64,000 nucleotides of DNA from a bacterium (GCA_030430165.1 JAUIGL010000030.1:1-64000), one strand, 5' to 3'; positions 1 through 9,060 are shown, counted from the first letter of the stretch. Notes: generated by a model from the letters alone, not told the origin. Made by a program: numbers and translations.

Positions 1-194
1 TTTAGGAGGCCCGGAACGGGCCGAGCCCATCGGAGCGCGTAGCGCGCACGGGGGCAAAACTCGAAACTTTAGGAGGCCCGGAACGGGCCGAGCCCATCGG
101 AGCGCGTAGCGCGCACGGGGGCAAAACTCGAAACTTTAGGAGGCCCGGAACGGGCCGAGCCCATCGGAGCGCGTAGCGCGCACGGGGGCAAAAC
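1..194. repeat. Tandem 67-bp repeat, about 2.9 copies
   Basis: Three head-to-tail copies begin at 1, 68 and 135. The first two are identical; the third matches to 194 and then diverges into the leader of the next gene. The array may continue to the left of the window. Each unit begins TTTAGGAGG and contains two short perfect stems, GGCCCG-GAA-CGGGCC and GCGCG-TAG-CGCGC. There are no variable spacers, so it is not a CRISPR array. Its position directly before an acyl-CoA dehydrogenase suggests a leader or mRNA-structure role, but that is inference. Confidence 0.9.
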
Positions 195-213
195 CAAAAC
201 GGAGAGATACTCA

Positions 214-1386
214 ATGGCTGACTTTCAACTTTCCACCAACGACAAGAAGGTTCTCGATGCGCTTCGCGCGGAGTCGCTGATCGCGCGCAAATATGCCCGC
301 TACTACGACGAGAACGAGCACGAGTTTCCGCCCGACGAACTGCCGGAAGCGGAAGACCACCCCAACTTCATGAGCCTGATGGCCAACCGCACGGCGGAGG
401 ACTCCGGCGGCAGCGTCATGTTCACCCTGATCGCCATGGGCTCGACCTGGGGCGACTACTCGGTGCGCCTGCGCCGGCGCGAGAGCGGCCTCGGCAACTC
501 GGCGCTCAAGGCGGCCGGCACCCCGGAGCAGGTCGAGAAGTGGGGCGACCTGACCCTGGCGATGGCGATCACCGAGCCGGGCTGCGGTTCGGACCCGTCG
601 CAAGTGCGCACCACGGCAACCCTCGACGGCGACCAGTGGGTGATCAACGGTGAGAAGATCTTCGTCACCACCGGTTGCCGCGCCGACGGCGTAGTCGTCT
701 GGGCAACCCTCGATCGCTCGGCCGGGCGCGCCGGGATCAAGTCCTTCCTGGTCGAGAAGGGCACTCCCGGCTTCACCGTCGCGCACAAGGAAAAGAAGCT
801 GGGAATTCGCGCCGACGACACCGCCGCCTACGTCTTCGAAGACTGCCGCATCCCGCGCGGCAACCTTCTCGGCGGCAAGGAAGAGATTCCGAAGGGCGGC
901 TCGGGCGGCTTCCGCGGCGTGATGAAGACCTTCAACATGACGCGTCCGATGGTCGCGGCACTCGGACTCGGCATGGCCGAAGCCGCGCTCGACTTCACTC
1001 GCGACCAACTGACCGCCGCCGGCATCGATCTGGCCTACGACACCGGAACCAACACCCAGCCGGCGGCCGCGGCCAAGTTCATGGAGCTCGAGGCCACCTT
1101 CGAGGCGGCCAAGCTCACCATGCTGCGCGCCGGCTGGCTCGCCGACAAGGGCGAGACCAACAACGTCGAGGCGTCGGTCAGCAAGGCCAAGGCAGGCTCG
1201 GCCGTGCGCGAGATCACACAAGGCTGCATCGAGCTGCTCGGACCGCTCGCCGTGTCGCGCGAGCACCTGCTGGAAAAGTGGTTCCGCGACGTTCGCATCA
1301 CCGACATCTACGAGGGCACCGGTGAGATCCAGCGCATGATCATCGCCCGCTCGCTGCTCGACTACACTCGCAAAGAGCTCAACTGA
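214..1386 (+). CDS. Acyl-CoA dehydrogenase family protein
   Basis: A 390-residue flavoprotein expected to oxidise an acyl-CoA to the trans-2-enoyl-CoA and pass electrons to an electron-transfer flavoprotein. The family FAD/substrate signature AITEPGCGSDPSQ lies near residue 118. The C-terminal YEGTGEIQR carries the usual catalytic glutamate (E367). Length fits the family, although the N-terminal helical region is divergent. The start is supported by GGAGAG at 201-206, seven bases before the ATG. It is followed by a GC hairpin and then the nqr operon, so it is probably a separate unit. Chain-length specificity cannot be read from sequence. Family assignment is secure. Confidence 0.93.
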   Translation: MADFQLSTNDKKVLDALRAESLIARKYARYYDENEHEFPPDELPEAEDHPNFMSLMANRTAEDSGGSVMFTLIAMGSTWGDYSVRLRRRESGLGNSALKAAGTPEQVEKWGDLTLAMAITEPGCGSDPSQVRTTATLDGDQWVINGEKIFVTTGCRADGVVVWATLDRSAGRAGIKSFLVEKGTPGFTVAHKEKKLGIRADDTAAYVFEDCRIPRGNLLGGKEEIPKGGSGGFRGVMKTFNMTRPMVAALGLGMAEAALDFTRDQLTAAGIDLAYDTGTNTQPAAAAKFMELEATFEAAKLTMLRAGWLADKGETNNVEASVSKAKAGSAVREITQGCIELLGPLAVSREHLLEKWFRDVRITDIYEGTGEIQRMIIARSLLDYTRKELN

Positions 1387-1396
1387 GCAACCCCCC

Positions 1397-1422
1397 GGGG
1401 TGGTGGCGTCCGCCACCACCCC
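1397..1422. terminator. GC hairpin after acyl-CoA dehydrogenase
   Basis: A perfect 12-bp stem (GGGGTGGTGGCG against its complement) with a 2-base loop begins 10 bases after the acyl-CoA dehydrogenase stop. No T-run follows, so it may be a Rho-assisted terminator or an mRNA-stabilising hairpin. Confidence 0.5.
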
Positions 1423-1465
1423 CCCGAGGTAGACGGCGCCACTTGCCGGCGGCGCCGCGTCGTGC

Positions 1466-2764
1466 ATGAGTCGCAGCGTGGGCAGCAAGGGCGTGCATCT
1501 CTTCAGCAAAGGCCTCGACATTCGCCTAGCCGGCGCACCGCGCCAGCAGATCGAGGATGGACCGCCGGTGGCGCGCGTCGCTATTCTCGGCGACGACTAT
1601 CCCGGACTACGACCGAGCTTCGCGGTCGACGTCGGCTCCCGCGTCGCCCGCGGCGCGCTCCTCTTCGAAGACCGCGCGACCCCCGGGGTTCGCTTCACTT
1701 CGCCCGCCGACGGAACCGTCGCCGCCATCCACCGAGGTCGGCGACGGGCATTCCGGTCGATCGTCGTCGAGCTCAGTGCCGCCGAACGAAGCGGCCGCGG
1801 TGCGACGGTTTCTCTCGCCGGCTACTCCGCCCGGCGGCTCGATCAGCTGAGCGAGCAACAGATCTGCGATTTGTTGCTCGAGTCGGGCCTGTGGACCGCG
1901 CTACGCACGCGTCCGTTCAACACCGTCGCCAACCCGGCAACCCGCCCGGACGCCCTGTTCGTCACCGCCACCGACACGGCGCCGCTGGCGGCGAACCCTT
2001 CGGTCGTGATCCAGGCGCGCGCTGACGACTTCCGCAGCGGACTGTCGGCTCTCGCGAAGTTGCCGCGCGGGCCGGCATTCCTCTGCGTTGGCGAGACGGA
2101 CGACGTGGAAGGGGCCGAACAAACCGGTTTCGCCGTCGAGCGCTTCGGCGGACCGCATCCAGCCGGCACCGCCGGAGCTCACATCCACCGATTGTTTCCG
2201 TTCGACGACGAGCGACAGGTGTGGACGATCGGCTACCAGGAAGTGATCGCCGTCGGCGCGCTCTTCCGCAGCGGCTCGATCGACTCGCGCCGCGTCGTCG
2301 CTCTGTCCGGCCCGATGGTCGAGACTCCGCGACTGGTGCGTACCCAGCTCGGCGCCTCGATTCCCGACCTGCTGCGCGGGCAGACCACGTCGGATGAATG
2401 CTTCGTCGTATCCGGCTCGGTTCTCGACGGACGCGCCGCCGACCCAAGAGAAACCGCTTTTCTCGGCCGCTACCACAACCAGGTGTGCGCGCTGCAAGCG
2501 GCCGATCCATCCACCCGCGGCGGCCCGATCCTCGCTCTCGGCCGCTTCGAGCGGATCTTCCCCTTCGACCTGCTGCCGACCTTCCTGCTCCGCGCTCTCG
2601 CCGCCGGCGACATCGAAACCGCCCAGGAGCTCGGCTGTCTCGAGCTGGTCGAGGAGGACCTGGCGTTGTGCAGCTACGTCTGCCCCGCCGGCAACGACTA
2701 CGGCACCATGCTGCGCTCGATGCTGGATCGGATCCGCGTCGAGCGCGGCGAGGGCGAACGATGA
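1466..2764 (+). CDS. nqrA: Na+-translocating NADH:quinone reductase subunit A
   Basis: The 432-residue cytoplasmic-side subunit of the Na+-NQR complex, which oxidises NADH, reduces quinone and pumps sodium. NqrA takes part in quinone binding. The N-terminus (GLDIRLAGAP, then a PGLRPSF-type motif near residue 46) and the GLPADGTV-like segment VRFTSPADGTVAAI near residue 75 are typical of NqrA/RnfC barrel-sandwich domains. It is the first gene of a complete nqrABCDEF-apbE-nqrM series, and its stop overlaps the nqrB start by 4 bases (ATGA). An alternative GTG lies at 1462 in another frame and was not used. No clear ribosome binding site is visible. Confidence 0.93.
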   Translation: MSRSVGSKGVHLFSKGLDIRLAGAPRQQIEDGPPVARVAILGDDYPGLRPSFAVDVGSRVARGALLFEDRATPGVRFTSPADGTVAAIHRGRRRAFRSIVVELSAAERSGRGATVSLAGYSARRLDQLSEQQICDLLLESGLWTALRTRPFNTVANPATRPDALFVTATDTAPLAANPSVVIQARADDFRSGLSALAKLPRGPAFLCVGETDDVEGAEQTGFAVERFGGPHPAGTAGAHIHRLFPFDDERQVWTIGYQEVIAVGALFRSGSIDSRRVVALSGPMVETPRLVRTQLGASIPDLLRGQTTSDECFVVSGSVLDGRAADPRETAFLGRYHNQVCALQAADPSTRGGPILALGRFERIFPFDLLPTFLLRALAAGDIETAQELGCLELVEEDLALCSYVCPAGNDYGTMLRSMLDRIRVERGEGER

Positions 2765-3876
2765 GCCAGCCAGTGCTCCGCGCGCCGGCGGCTCCCTTCG
2801 TGCGCAGCGGGTTCGACCTCGACCGGATCCAGACGATCTTCGCCGCGGCGCTGCTGCCCTGCGTGGCGATGGCGGTCTACAACACCGGCTGGCAGGCGGC
2901 TCGCGCCGTCGCCGCCGGCGCGACGCCACTGGCCGACGGGCGGGCCGACTTGCTGGCTGCACTCGGAATCGCGATCGCCCCCGGCCACGCCGGCGCCTGT
3001 GTCGCGCTCGGCGCCGCCTACTTCCTGCCGCTGCTGTTTGCCTGCAGCGCCGGCGCCTGGGCGGTCGAACGGGCGACGGCTCACTTGCGCCAGCGCCGCG
3101 CCAGCGGTGCCTGGCCGCTGTTCGGTCTGCTGCTGGCGCTGACCCTGCCCCCGACGACTCCGCTGTGGCAGGCGACGCTCGGCGCGGCGTTCGGCATCCT
3201 GTTCGGCCAGGAAGTGTTCGGCGGCCCCGGTATGACCTTCGTCAACGCGGTCCTACTCGGCCGAGCGTTTCTGTTCTTCGCCTATCCCGCGGGGATGTCG
3301 GGAGACGCGCCTTGGATCGCCGCGTCGTTCGCCGGTGTCGACGGCTTCTCAGGAGCGACTCCGCTGGCGCGCGCCATGCTGCCGAGTGAGACCTTCTCCG
3401 AGATCTCGTGGCGCGACGCGTTTCTCGGATTCGTTCCCGGCTCGATGGGCGAGACCTCGGCTCTTGCTTGCGCCATCGGCGCAACGATCCTGCTCGCCAC
3501 CCGGCTCGCCTCGCCGTGGATCATGGGCGGAGTCGCCTTGGGAACCTGGGCGATCGCCAGCTTCTTCAACCAGTCGGCGCCCGACCCCGGCTCGATGGCC
3601 GGCCTGCCCTTCCACTGGCACGTCGTCGTCGGCAGCTGGGCGTTCGCAACCGTATTCCTCGCCACCGACCCAGCCTCGGCTCCGTTCACCAACCCCGGCC
3701 GCCTGATCTACGGTTTCGCGATCGGCGCTCTGGCGATCCTGATCCGCGTCGCCAACGCCGCCTACGCCGAGGGCATGATGCTCGCGATCCTGTTCATGAA
3801 CGTGTTCTCGCCGCTGATCAACTTCGCGGCGATGCGCCTGCACATCCTGCGCAGGAGGCGCCGCCATGCAACATAG
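2761..3876 (+). CDS. nqrB: Na+-translocating NADH:quinone reductase subunit B
   Basis: A 371-residue polytopic membrane subunit. The motif DGFSGATPL contains the threonine (T200) that in NqrB carries a covalent FMN added by ApbE, encoded later in this operon. GFVPGSMGETS near residue 222 is another hallmark shared with RnfD. The ATG at 2761 is chosen because it overlaps the nqrA stop and gives the normal family length; the same frame is open further upstream inside nqrA, but that would add an unrelated basic extension. The C-terminus overlaps nqrC by 11 bases, pointing to translational coupling. Confidence 0.95.
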   Translation: MSQPVLRAPAAPFVRSGFDLDRIQTIFAAALLPCVAMAVYNTGWQAARAVAAGATPLADGRADLLAALGIAIAPGHAGACVALGAAYFLPLLFACSAGAWAVERATAHLRQRRASGAWPLFGLLLALTLPPTTPLWQATLGAAFGILFGQEVFGGPGMTFVNAVLLGRAFLFFAYPAGMSGDAPWIAASFAGVDGFSGATPLARAMLPSETFSEISWRDAFLGFVPGSMGETSALACAIGATILLATRLASPWIMGGVALGTWAIASFFNQSAPDPGSMAGLPFHWHVVVGSWAFATVFLATDPASAPFTNPGRLIYGFAIGALAILIRVANAAYAEGMMLAILFMNVFSPLINFAAMRLHILRRRRRHAT

Positions 3877-4645
3877 CGTCGCCTACAAGCTGTCGTTCGC
3901 GGTCGGCCTGTGCGCCGTCTGTGCCCTCTTCGTGTCGACGTTGTCGGTGGCCCTGCACGACCGACAAGAGGCGAACCGACGCATGCTGGGTCAGGGAAGG
4001 CAGATCCTCTCGGTAGCGGGGTTGATCGGCGCGAACGACGAGTTGTCGCGCGAAGACATCGCCGAGAAGTTGTTCCGCGAGCTCGAGCCGCGAATCGTCG
4101 AGCTCGCCACTGGCGCGGTGATCGACGACGTCGACGCCCTCGCCTTCGATCAAGCCGCGGCCAGCGATGATCCGGCGACCAGCCGCGAGGTCGGCGAGAA
4201 CCCGGCCGGAGTGCAGCGAGTTCCCCAGCTGGCCAAGATCTTCGTGCGGCGCGGCGACGAGGGCGACGAGACCTACGTCCTGCCGATCGAGGGCCAGGGA
4301 CTGTGGGGCATCATGCGCGGGTTCCTCGCCGTCGACGGCGACGGCCGCACGATTCGCGGCATCACCTTCTACGAGCACTCGGAAACCCCCGGCTACGGCG
4401 CCGAAGTCGACACCCCCGAGTGGAAGGCCTCGTGGCCCGGGCGGCTGGCCTACGACGACGACGGGATCCCGAAAATCGCAGTCGCAAAAGGTACGGTTGG
4501 TCCGCCCGACCGCGATCCCTATCGAGTCGACGGTATGTCGGGATCGACGCTGACCGGCGACGCGGTGACCCACCTGGTGCGATTCTGGTTGGGCGACGAC
4601 GGCTTCGGCCCGTTCCTGCGCAACCGACGCGAGGGAAACGCATGA
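3866..4645 (+). CDS. nqrC: Na+-translocating NADH:quinone reductase subunit C
   Basis: A 259-residue subunit with one N-terminal membrane helix (about residues 7-27) and a periplasmic FMN-binding domain. The motif DGMSGSTLT places the covalent-FMN threonine at T228; family consensus is SGAT, here [20 protein letters not shown] near residue 170 matches the conserved FMN-binding-domain pattern. It overlaps both neighbours in the operon (nqrB by 11 bases, nqrD by 4). Function is sodium-coupled electron transfer between the FMN groups and riboflavin/quinone. Confidence 0.95.
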   Translation: MQHSVAYKLSFAVGLCAVCALFVSTLSVALHDRQEANRRMLGQGRQILSVAGLIGANDELSREDIAEKLFRELEPRIVELATGAVIDDVDALAFDQAAASDDPATSREVGENPAGVQRVPQLAKIFVRRGDEGDETYVLPIEGQGLWGIMRGFLAVDGDGRTIRGITFYEHSETPGYGAEVDTPEWKASWPGRLAYDDDGIPKIAVAKGTVGPPDRDPYRVDGMSGSTLTGDAVTHLVRFWLGDDGFGPFLRNRREGNA

Positions 4646-5277
4646 CTCGAAACGAGCGCGACACGCTTCTCGACCCGCTGTTCGACAACAACCCGATCGC
4701 CTTGCAGGTCCTCGGCATCTGCTCGGCCCTGGCGGTGACCAAGCAGGTCGAAACTGCGTTGGTAATGACCGGCGCCGTCCTCTTCGTCATGGTCTTCTCG
4801 AACCTCGCGGTCAGCGCTCTGCGACGACACATCCCCTCCGACATTCGGATCATCGTCGAGCTGACCATCGTCGCCACCCTGGTCATCGCCGTCGACCAGG
4901 TGTTGAAGGCGTACTTCTTCGACATCAGCCTGCGCCTCTCGGTTTTCGTCGGCCTGATCATCACCAACTGCCTGGTCATGGGACGGGCCGAAGCATTCGC
5001 GATCCACAATCCGCCGCTGCCGAGCGTGCTCGACGCGATCGGCAATGCCCTCGGCTACGGCTTGATCCTGGTGGCGGTCGCGTTCGTCCGCGAGCTGCTC
5101 GGCAAGGGAACCCTACTCGGCGCGCCGATCCTGGTCACCATCGCCGACGGCGGCTGGTACGAGCCCAACAGCTGGATGGCTCTCGCGCCATCGGCGTTCC
5201 TGCTGATCGGCTGCTGCGTCTGGGCAATTCGCGCGTGGAAGCCGGAACAGATGGAGGAGGTCGGCGATGACGTCTGA
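4642..5277 (+). CDS. nqrD: Na+-translocating NADH:quinone reductase subunit D
   Basis: A 211-residue integral membrane protein with about six hydrophobic segments. [18 protein letters not shown] at the N-terminus and [17 protein letters not shown] near residue 105 are diagnostic of NqrD/RnfE; the conserved Cys in that segment (TNC) is a ligand of the intramembrane iron centre shared with NqrE. The start at 4642 overlaps the nqrC stop. The same frame is open upstream within nqrC, which would give a spurious Arg-rich extension. Confidence 0.95.
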   Translation: MTRNERDTLLDPLFDNNPIALQVLGICSALAVTKQVETALVMTGAVLFVMVFSNLAVSALRRHIPSDIRIIVELTIVATLVIAVDQVLKAYFFDISLRLSVFVGLIITNCLVMGRAEAFAIHNPPLPSVLDAIGNALGYGLILVAVAFVRELLGKGTLLGAPILVTIADGGWYEPNSWMALAPSAFLLIGCCVWAIRAWKPEQMEEVGDDV

Positions 5278-5875
5278 GATCGGCGACCTGCTGCTGAAGA
5301 CGATCTTCACCGAGAACGTCGCCCTCTCCTTCTACCTCGGCATGTGCTCGTTTCTCGCCATATCGAGACGAGTCGACACGGCGCTCGGCATGGGGCTCGC
5401 GGTGACCTTCGTCCTCGCCGTCACCTGCCCGCTCAACCATCTCCTCCACCATTGGCTCCTCGCCAAGGGCGCGCTCGCCTGGATCCCCGGAGCCGCCGAC
5501 GTCGATCTCGGATTTCTCTCCTTCTTGTTCCTGATCGGCAGCATCGCCACCACGGTGCAGATCGTCGAGATGGCGATCGGTCGGACATCGCCCCGTCTCT
5601 ACGCCGCGCTCGGCGTGTTCCTCCCTCTGATCGCGGTCAACTGCGCCATCCTCGGAACCTCCCTGTTCATGATCGAGCGCGACTACTCGCTGTTCGAGAG
5701 CTTCGTCTTTGGCACCGGATCGGGACTCGGCTTCGCCTTCGCGATCGTCGCCCTGGCGGCGATCCGCGAGCAGTTGCGCTACAGCGACGTGCCGGCACCG
5801 CTGCGCGGCTTGGGGATTTCGTTCATCGTCGTCGGCCTCATGTCGTTCGGCTTCCTCGCCTTCTCGGGGATGTGA
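5267..5875 (+). CDS. nqrE: Na+-translocating NADH:quinone reductase subunit E
   Basis: A 202-residue, six-helix membrane subunit homologous to Rnf[25 protein letters not shown] near the N-terminus and [13 protein letters not shown] near residue 122 carry the two conserved cysteines that with NqrD bind the intramembrane iron centre. It begins 11 bases inside the end of nqrD and is followed 13 bases later by nqrF. Length and topology match the family. Confidence 0.95.
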   Translation: MTSEIGDLLLKTIFTENVALSFYLGMCSFLAISRRVDTALGMGLAVTFVLAVTCPLNHLLHHWLLAKGALAWIPGAADVDLGFLSFLFLIGSIATTVQIVEMAIGRTSPRLYAALGVFLPLIAVNCAILGTSLFMIERDYSLFESFVFGTGSGLGFAFAIVALAAIREQLRYSDVPAPLRGLGISFIVVGLMSFGFLAFSGM

Positions 5876-5888
5876 GCGAGCAGAGCCG

Positions 5889-7115
5889 ATGCTGACCATC
5901 CTCCTCGGATTCGTCCTGTTCACCGGCATCGTCTTCGCCCTGGTGTCGATCCTGCTGGTAGCGCGCCGCCTCTTGATCGACACCGGCCCGGTCACCTTGC
6001 ACATCAACGACGACCCCGATCGCAGCAGTACCGTCGACAGCGGGCGCTCGCTGCTGGACACTCTGGCCGGGCAAGGAGTCCTGATTCCCTCCGCGTGCGG
6101 CGGCAAGGGAACCTGCGGCGCGTGCCGGGTCCGCGTTCTCGACGGAGCGGGCCCGGCCCCGGCGGTCGAGCAAGGCGTCCTCGGCCGCGCCGACGCGCGC
6201 CGCGGTTACCGCCTCGCCTGCCAGGTCACGGTGCGCAAGGATCTACGGCTCGAGATCCCCGAAGATCTGCTCGAAGTCCGGCGCTGGCGCGCCCGCGTCA
6301 TATCGAACCGCAACGTCGCGACCTTCATCAAGGAAACGGTCCTCGAGCTGCTTGGGGCGGATACCACCCTCCCCTCGCGCGCTGGTTCTTTCGTTCAGAT
6401 CGAATGCCCGCCCTACCAGCTGCGCTACCGGGACATCGAAATCGACCAGCCCTTCGCCGCCGAATGGGAGAGGCTCGGACTGCGCGCGCTCGAAGCCGGT
6501 ACCGACCAGACGACCGAGCGAGCCTACTCGATGGCCAACGATCCGAGTGAAGAGCGAGTCGTTCTCAACGTGCGGATCGCTCTGCCGCCGCCACAAGCGC
6601 CGGCGGCGCCGCCCGGCGTGGTTTCCTCGTACCTGTTCTCACTGCGCCCGGGCGACGAGGTCTCGCTGAGCGGACCGTACGGTCACTTTCACGCTCGCGA
6701 CACCGATCGCGAGATGTGTTTGGTCGGCGGCGGCGCCGGCATGGCGCCGATGCGCGCCCACATCCGCGATCAGCTGCTGTTGCGCGAGACGACCCGCAAG
6801 ATCACCTTCTGGTACGGAGCCCGCAGTCGGCAGGAGGCGTTCTACGTCGAGGAGCTCGAGCAACTGGCGCACCAGTTCGACAACTTCGAATGGCACCTGG
6901 CGCTGTCCGAGCCACAGCCCGGCGACGAGTGGACCGGCGCCACCGGGTTCATTCACCAGGTGTTGCTCGACCAGTACCTGGCGCGACATCGCAGCCCCGA
7001 GGAGATCGAGTACTACCTGTGCGGGCCGCCGGCGATGCTGGCGGCGTGCCTTGCCATGCTCGACGACCTCGGCGTTCCGCCGGAGAACATCCTCTACGAT
7101 GACTTCGGTAGCTAG
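5889..7115 (+). CDS. nqrF: Na+-translocating NADH:quinone reductase subunit F
   Basis: The 408-residue NADH-oxidising subunit. In order: one N-terminal membrane helix (about residues 3-25), a plant-type 2Fe-2S domain with cysteines C70, C76, C79 and C111 (motif CGGKGTCGAC), an FAD-binding barrel with RAYSMAN near residue 213, and an NADH-binding domain ending YYLCGPPAM. The ATG at 5889 gives the family length and places the membrane helix at the N-terminus; the frame is open upstream in nqrE. This subunit feeds electrons from NADH to the FMN groups of NqrC and NqrB. Confidence 0.95.
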   Translation: MLTILLGFVLFTGIVFALVSILLVARRLLIDTGPVTLHINDDPDRSSTVDSGRSLLDTLAGQGVLIPSACGGKGTCGACRVRVLDGAGPAPAVEQGVLGRADARRGYRLACQVTVRKDLRLEIPEDLLEVRRWRARVISNRNVATFIKETVLELLGADTTLPSRAGSFVQIECPPYQLRYRDIEIDQPFAAEWERLGLRALEAGTDQTTERAYSMANDPSEERVVLNVRIALPPPQAPAAPPGVVSSYLFSLRPGDEVSLSGPYGHFHARDTDREMCLVGGGAGMAPMRAHIRDQLLLRETTRKITFWYGARSRQEAFYVEELEQLAHQFDNFEWHLALSEPQPGDEWTGATGFIHQVLLDQYLARHRSPEEIEYYLCGPPAMLAACLAMLDDLGVPPENILYDDFGS

Positions 7116-7218
7116 GCTGAAGCTCGCCGTGCTCGCAGGCAGAGGCGAGGCAGAGGCACAGGCAAGGGGTGGTGGTCGCTGGCGCGACGACCGATTGGGC
7201 GGGAGGTTCTCACGCGGA

Positions 7219-8310
7219 GTGATCCGGCGCTCCACCGGGCGGAGGGCTGCGCGGGATGTCTTCCTTCTACTCGCACTGGCGGCGTTCGCCGCTTGCTCGC
7301 AGCGGCCGGCGGCGGGCGCGCTCGAGATTCGCGGCGAGACGATGGGGACGACGTACTCCGTGGTGGTGGCGGCGAGTGACACGGGCGCCACCGAGGACGA
7401 CATCCGCGGCATCGTCGACTCGCAGCTGGCCGCGGTGAACCGCAGCATGTCGAACTACGACCCGAGCGCGGAGGTGTCCCGCTTCAACCGGCACCACTCG
7501 ACGGAACCATTCCCGGCATCGCCAGCCCTGCGCGCCATCCTCGCGCTGTCGCAACGGATCAGCCTGCTCACCGACGGAGCATTCGACGTCACCGTAGCTC
7601 CACTCGTCGCCGTCTGGGGGTTCGGCCCGACGCGGCGAGTCCCGGCACCGCCGAGCGCCGCCGAGCTCGCGCTGGCGCGCGATCGCACCGGATTTCGCAA
7701 GCTATCGATCGACGATGCGGCCGGAACCGTAACCAAGGCAATCGCCGGACTGGAGTGCGACCTGTCGGCGATCGCCAAGGGGTGGGCGGTCGACCGTGTC
7801 GTCGACGCGCTGGAGGCCGCCGGCCATCGCAATCTGCTCGTCGAGATCGGCGGCGATCTGCGCGTCGCCGGGATGCGAAGCCCCGGAGCTCCGTGGCGCG
7901 TTGCCGTCGAACGTCCGCTGGTCGAGCGCGGTCGCGTACAGCGCAAGCTCCTACTCACCGACCGCGCGCTGGCGACGTCCGGCGACTACCGCAGCTTCTA
8001 CCAAAGCGGAGGGCGCAAGATCGCGCATCTGATCGACCCGCGCAGCGGCCGGCCGGCGGACAATCGGGTGGCATCGGCCAGCATCGTCCATCCCAGCGCG
8101 GCTCACGCCGACGCTCTGGCGACCGCGTTGATGGTGCTCGGCGTCGAGCACGGAATGCCGCTGGCACGGCGTGAAGGTTGGCCGGTTTTGTTCCTGGTGC
8201 GCGGTGAGAACGGCATCGAGGAAGTGACCAACGAGCTCTTCGACCGGCTTGCCAGTGTCGCTCCAGCCAACTCCCCGGCACCCTTGGCCGGCGACCGGAC
8301 TCTGCGCTAG
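7219..8310 (+). CDS. apbE: FAD:protein FMN transferase (ApbE), probable lipoprotein
   Basis: Transfers FMN from FAD onto threonines of exported or membrane flavoproteins; here the obvious targets are NqrB T200 and NqrC T228. Visible motifs: ETMGTTYSV near the mature N-terminus, DVTVAPLVAVWGFG, CDLSAIAKGWAVD, and the C-terminal DPRSGRPA with ADALATALMVLG (metal-binding Asp). I chose the GTG at 7219 because GGGAGG lies at 7201-7206 and it yields a compact signal peptide ending FAAC, a lipobox-like site. An ATG at 7102 in the same frame would overlap nqrF and add an Arg-rich extension. The lipobox is slightly unusual (Phe at -3). Confidence 0.93.
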   Translation: MIRRSTGRRAARDVFLLLALAAFAACSQRPAAGALEIRGETMGTTYSVVVAASDTGATEDDIRGIVDSQLAAVNRSMSNYDPSAEVSRFNRHHSTEPFPASPALRAILALSQRISLLTDGAFDVTVAPLVAVWGFGPTRRVPAPPSAAELALARDRTGFRKLSIDDAAGTVTKAIAGLECDLSAIAKGWAVDRVVDALEAAGHRNLLVEIGGDLRVAGMRSPGAPWRVAVERPLVERGRVQRKLLLTDRALATSGDYRSFYQSGGRKIAHLIDPRSGRPADNRVASASIVHPSAAHADALATALMVLGVEHGMPLARREGWPVLFLVRGENGIEEVTNELFDRLASVAPANSPAPLAGDRTLR

Positions 8311-8319
8311 CATCGGACG

Positions 8320-8487
8320 ATGGCGACCTTCCTCGCAACCTTCGCCGCGTTCTGCGTCGCCGTGCTGGCACTGTCGATCGGCCTGCTCGACGGCCGCAGC
8401 TTGCGCGGCTCATGCGGCGGACCCGAGCGCTGCGCCTGCAGCATGGCCGAAGCGCGAACCTGCCCGAGGCGGGCGGCGCGCCAATGA
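8320..8487 (+). CDS. nqrM: Na+-NQR maturation protein NqrM, 55 residues
   Basis: A very small gene between apbE and the CBS gene. The product has one N-terminal hydrophobic helix (about residues 3-23), then SLRGSCGG and the cysteine-rich segment ERCAC, with another Cys at 48. This membrane helix plus GSCGG and following cysteines is the NqrM (DUF539) pattern; NqrM is known to be needed for assembly of Na+-NQR, probably by delivering the iron of the NqrD/NqrE site. It starts 9 bases after apbE and its stop overlaps the next start (ATGA), so it is clearly part of the operon. Identification rests on motif and position. Confidence 0.88.
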   Translation: MATFLATFAAFCVAVLALSIGLLDGRSLRGSCGGPERCACSMAEARTCPRRAARQ

Positions 8488-8957
8488 TCGCGCTCGCAAC
8501 CCTCACGGCGCGCGACTTGATGGCGCCGAAGCTGGTGACGCTGCGCCCCGAGACGCCGATCTTCGAGGCGATCCACACCCTGGTCACGCGCAACATCTCG
8601 GGCGCTCCGGTGGTCGACGAGGCAGGCCGACTGGTCGGATTGCTGTCGGAACACGACTGCCTGCGCATGATCGCCGCGGGCGAGTTTCACGACTACGGCT
8701 ACTACGCCGTAACCACGGTGCGCGAGCTGATGGTCGAGGCCGCGCACACGATCGAACCGACGCTCGACCTCTACGCAATCGCCGCCGCTTTCGTGCGCCT
8801 CCGGGTGCGCCGACTTCCGGTGGTCGACGGCGCGACCCTGATCGGGCAGGTCAGCCGACGCGACGTCCTCGCCGCCCTAGACCGCGACCGCCGCAAGCGA
8901 GCGCCGGCCAAGAAGTACCCCGACTACCCGGCGGGCCGCGAACCCAGCGGCCGCTGA
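8484..8957 (+). CDS. CBS-domain protein
   Basis: A 157-residue soluble protein made essentially of a tandem CBS pair: the first around residues 10-66 (LMAPKLVTL, then SGAPVVDEAGRLVGLLSE) and the second around 80-140 (LRVRRLPVVDGATLIGQVSR). Such pairs bind adenosyl nucleotides and act as energy-state sensors. It has no attached catalytic domain. Its start overlaps the nqrM stop, so it is co-transcribed with the sodium pump; a role in adjusting the pump to adenylate charge is a guess from position alone. The tail is Lys/Arg-rich. Confidence 0.85.
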   Translation: MIALATLTARDLMAPKLVTLRPETPIFEAIHTLVTRNISGAPVVDEAGRLVGLLSEHDCLRMIAAGEFHDYGYYAVTTVRELMVEAAHTIEPTLDLYAIAAAFVRLRVRRLPVVDGATLIGQVSRRDVLAALDRDRRKRAPAKKYPDYPAGREPSGR

Positions 8958-9021
8958 GCTCCTGCTTGGACGCTCGGCGCAGCCGGCATTGGCCTGCGAG
9001 GCCAGCGGCCTCGCTTTGGAC

Positions 9022-9039
9022 GCCGGGCTCACGCCCGGC
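9022..9039. terminator. Hairpin between convergent operons
   Basis: GCCGGGC-TCAC-GCCCGGC, followed by TTTGG, sits between the end of the nqr/CBS operon and the end of the leftward ispH pair. Around it, 8958-9060 holds three loosely repeated GCTTTGGAC-like words and a second GGCCT/AGGCC hairpin but no gene. It probably serves as a terminator for one or both operons. Confidence 0.5.
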
Positions 9040-9060
9040 TTTGGACCAGCGCGGAGCGCG

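Noticed and set aside
1-200. Possible CRISPR array
   Set aside because: The 67-bp units are directly adjacent and nearly identical, with no variable spacers and no cas genes.
211-1521. Leftward open frame of 436 codons opposite the acyl-CoA dehydrogenase
   Set aside because: No recognisable motif, antisense to a well-supported gene, and no ribosome binding site.
7102-7218. Longer N-terminus for ApbE starting at ATG 7102
   Set aside because: It would overlap nqrF and add an Arg/Gly-rich stretch before a good lipoprotein signal; the GTG at 7219 has a ribosome binding site.
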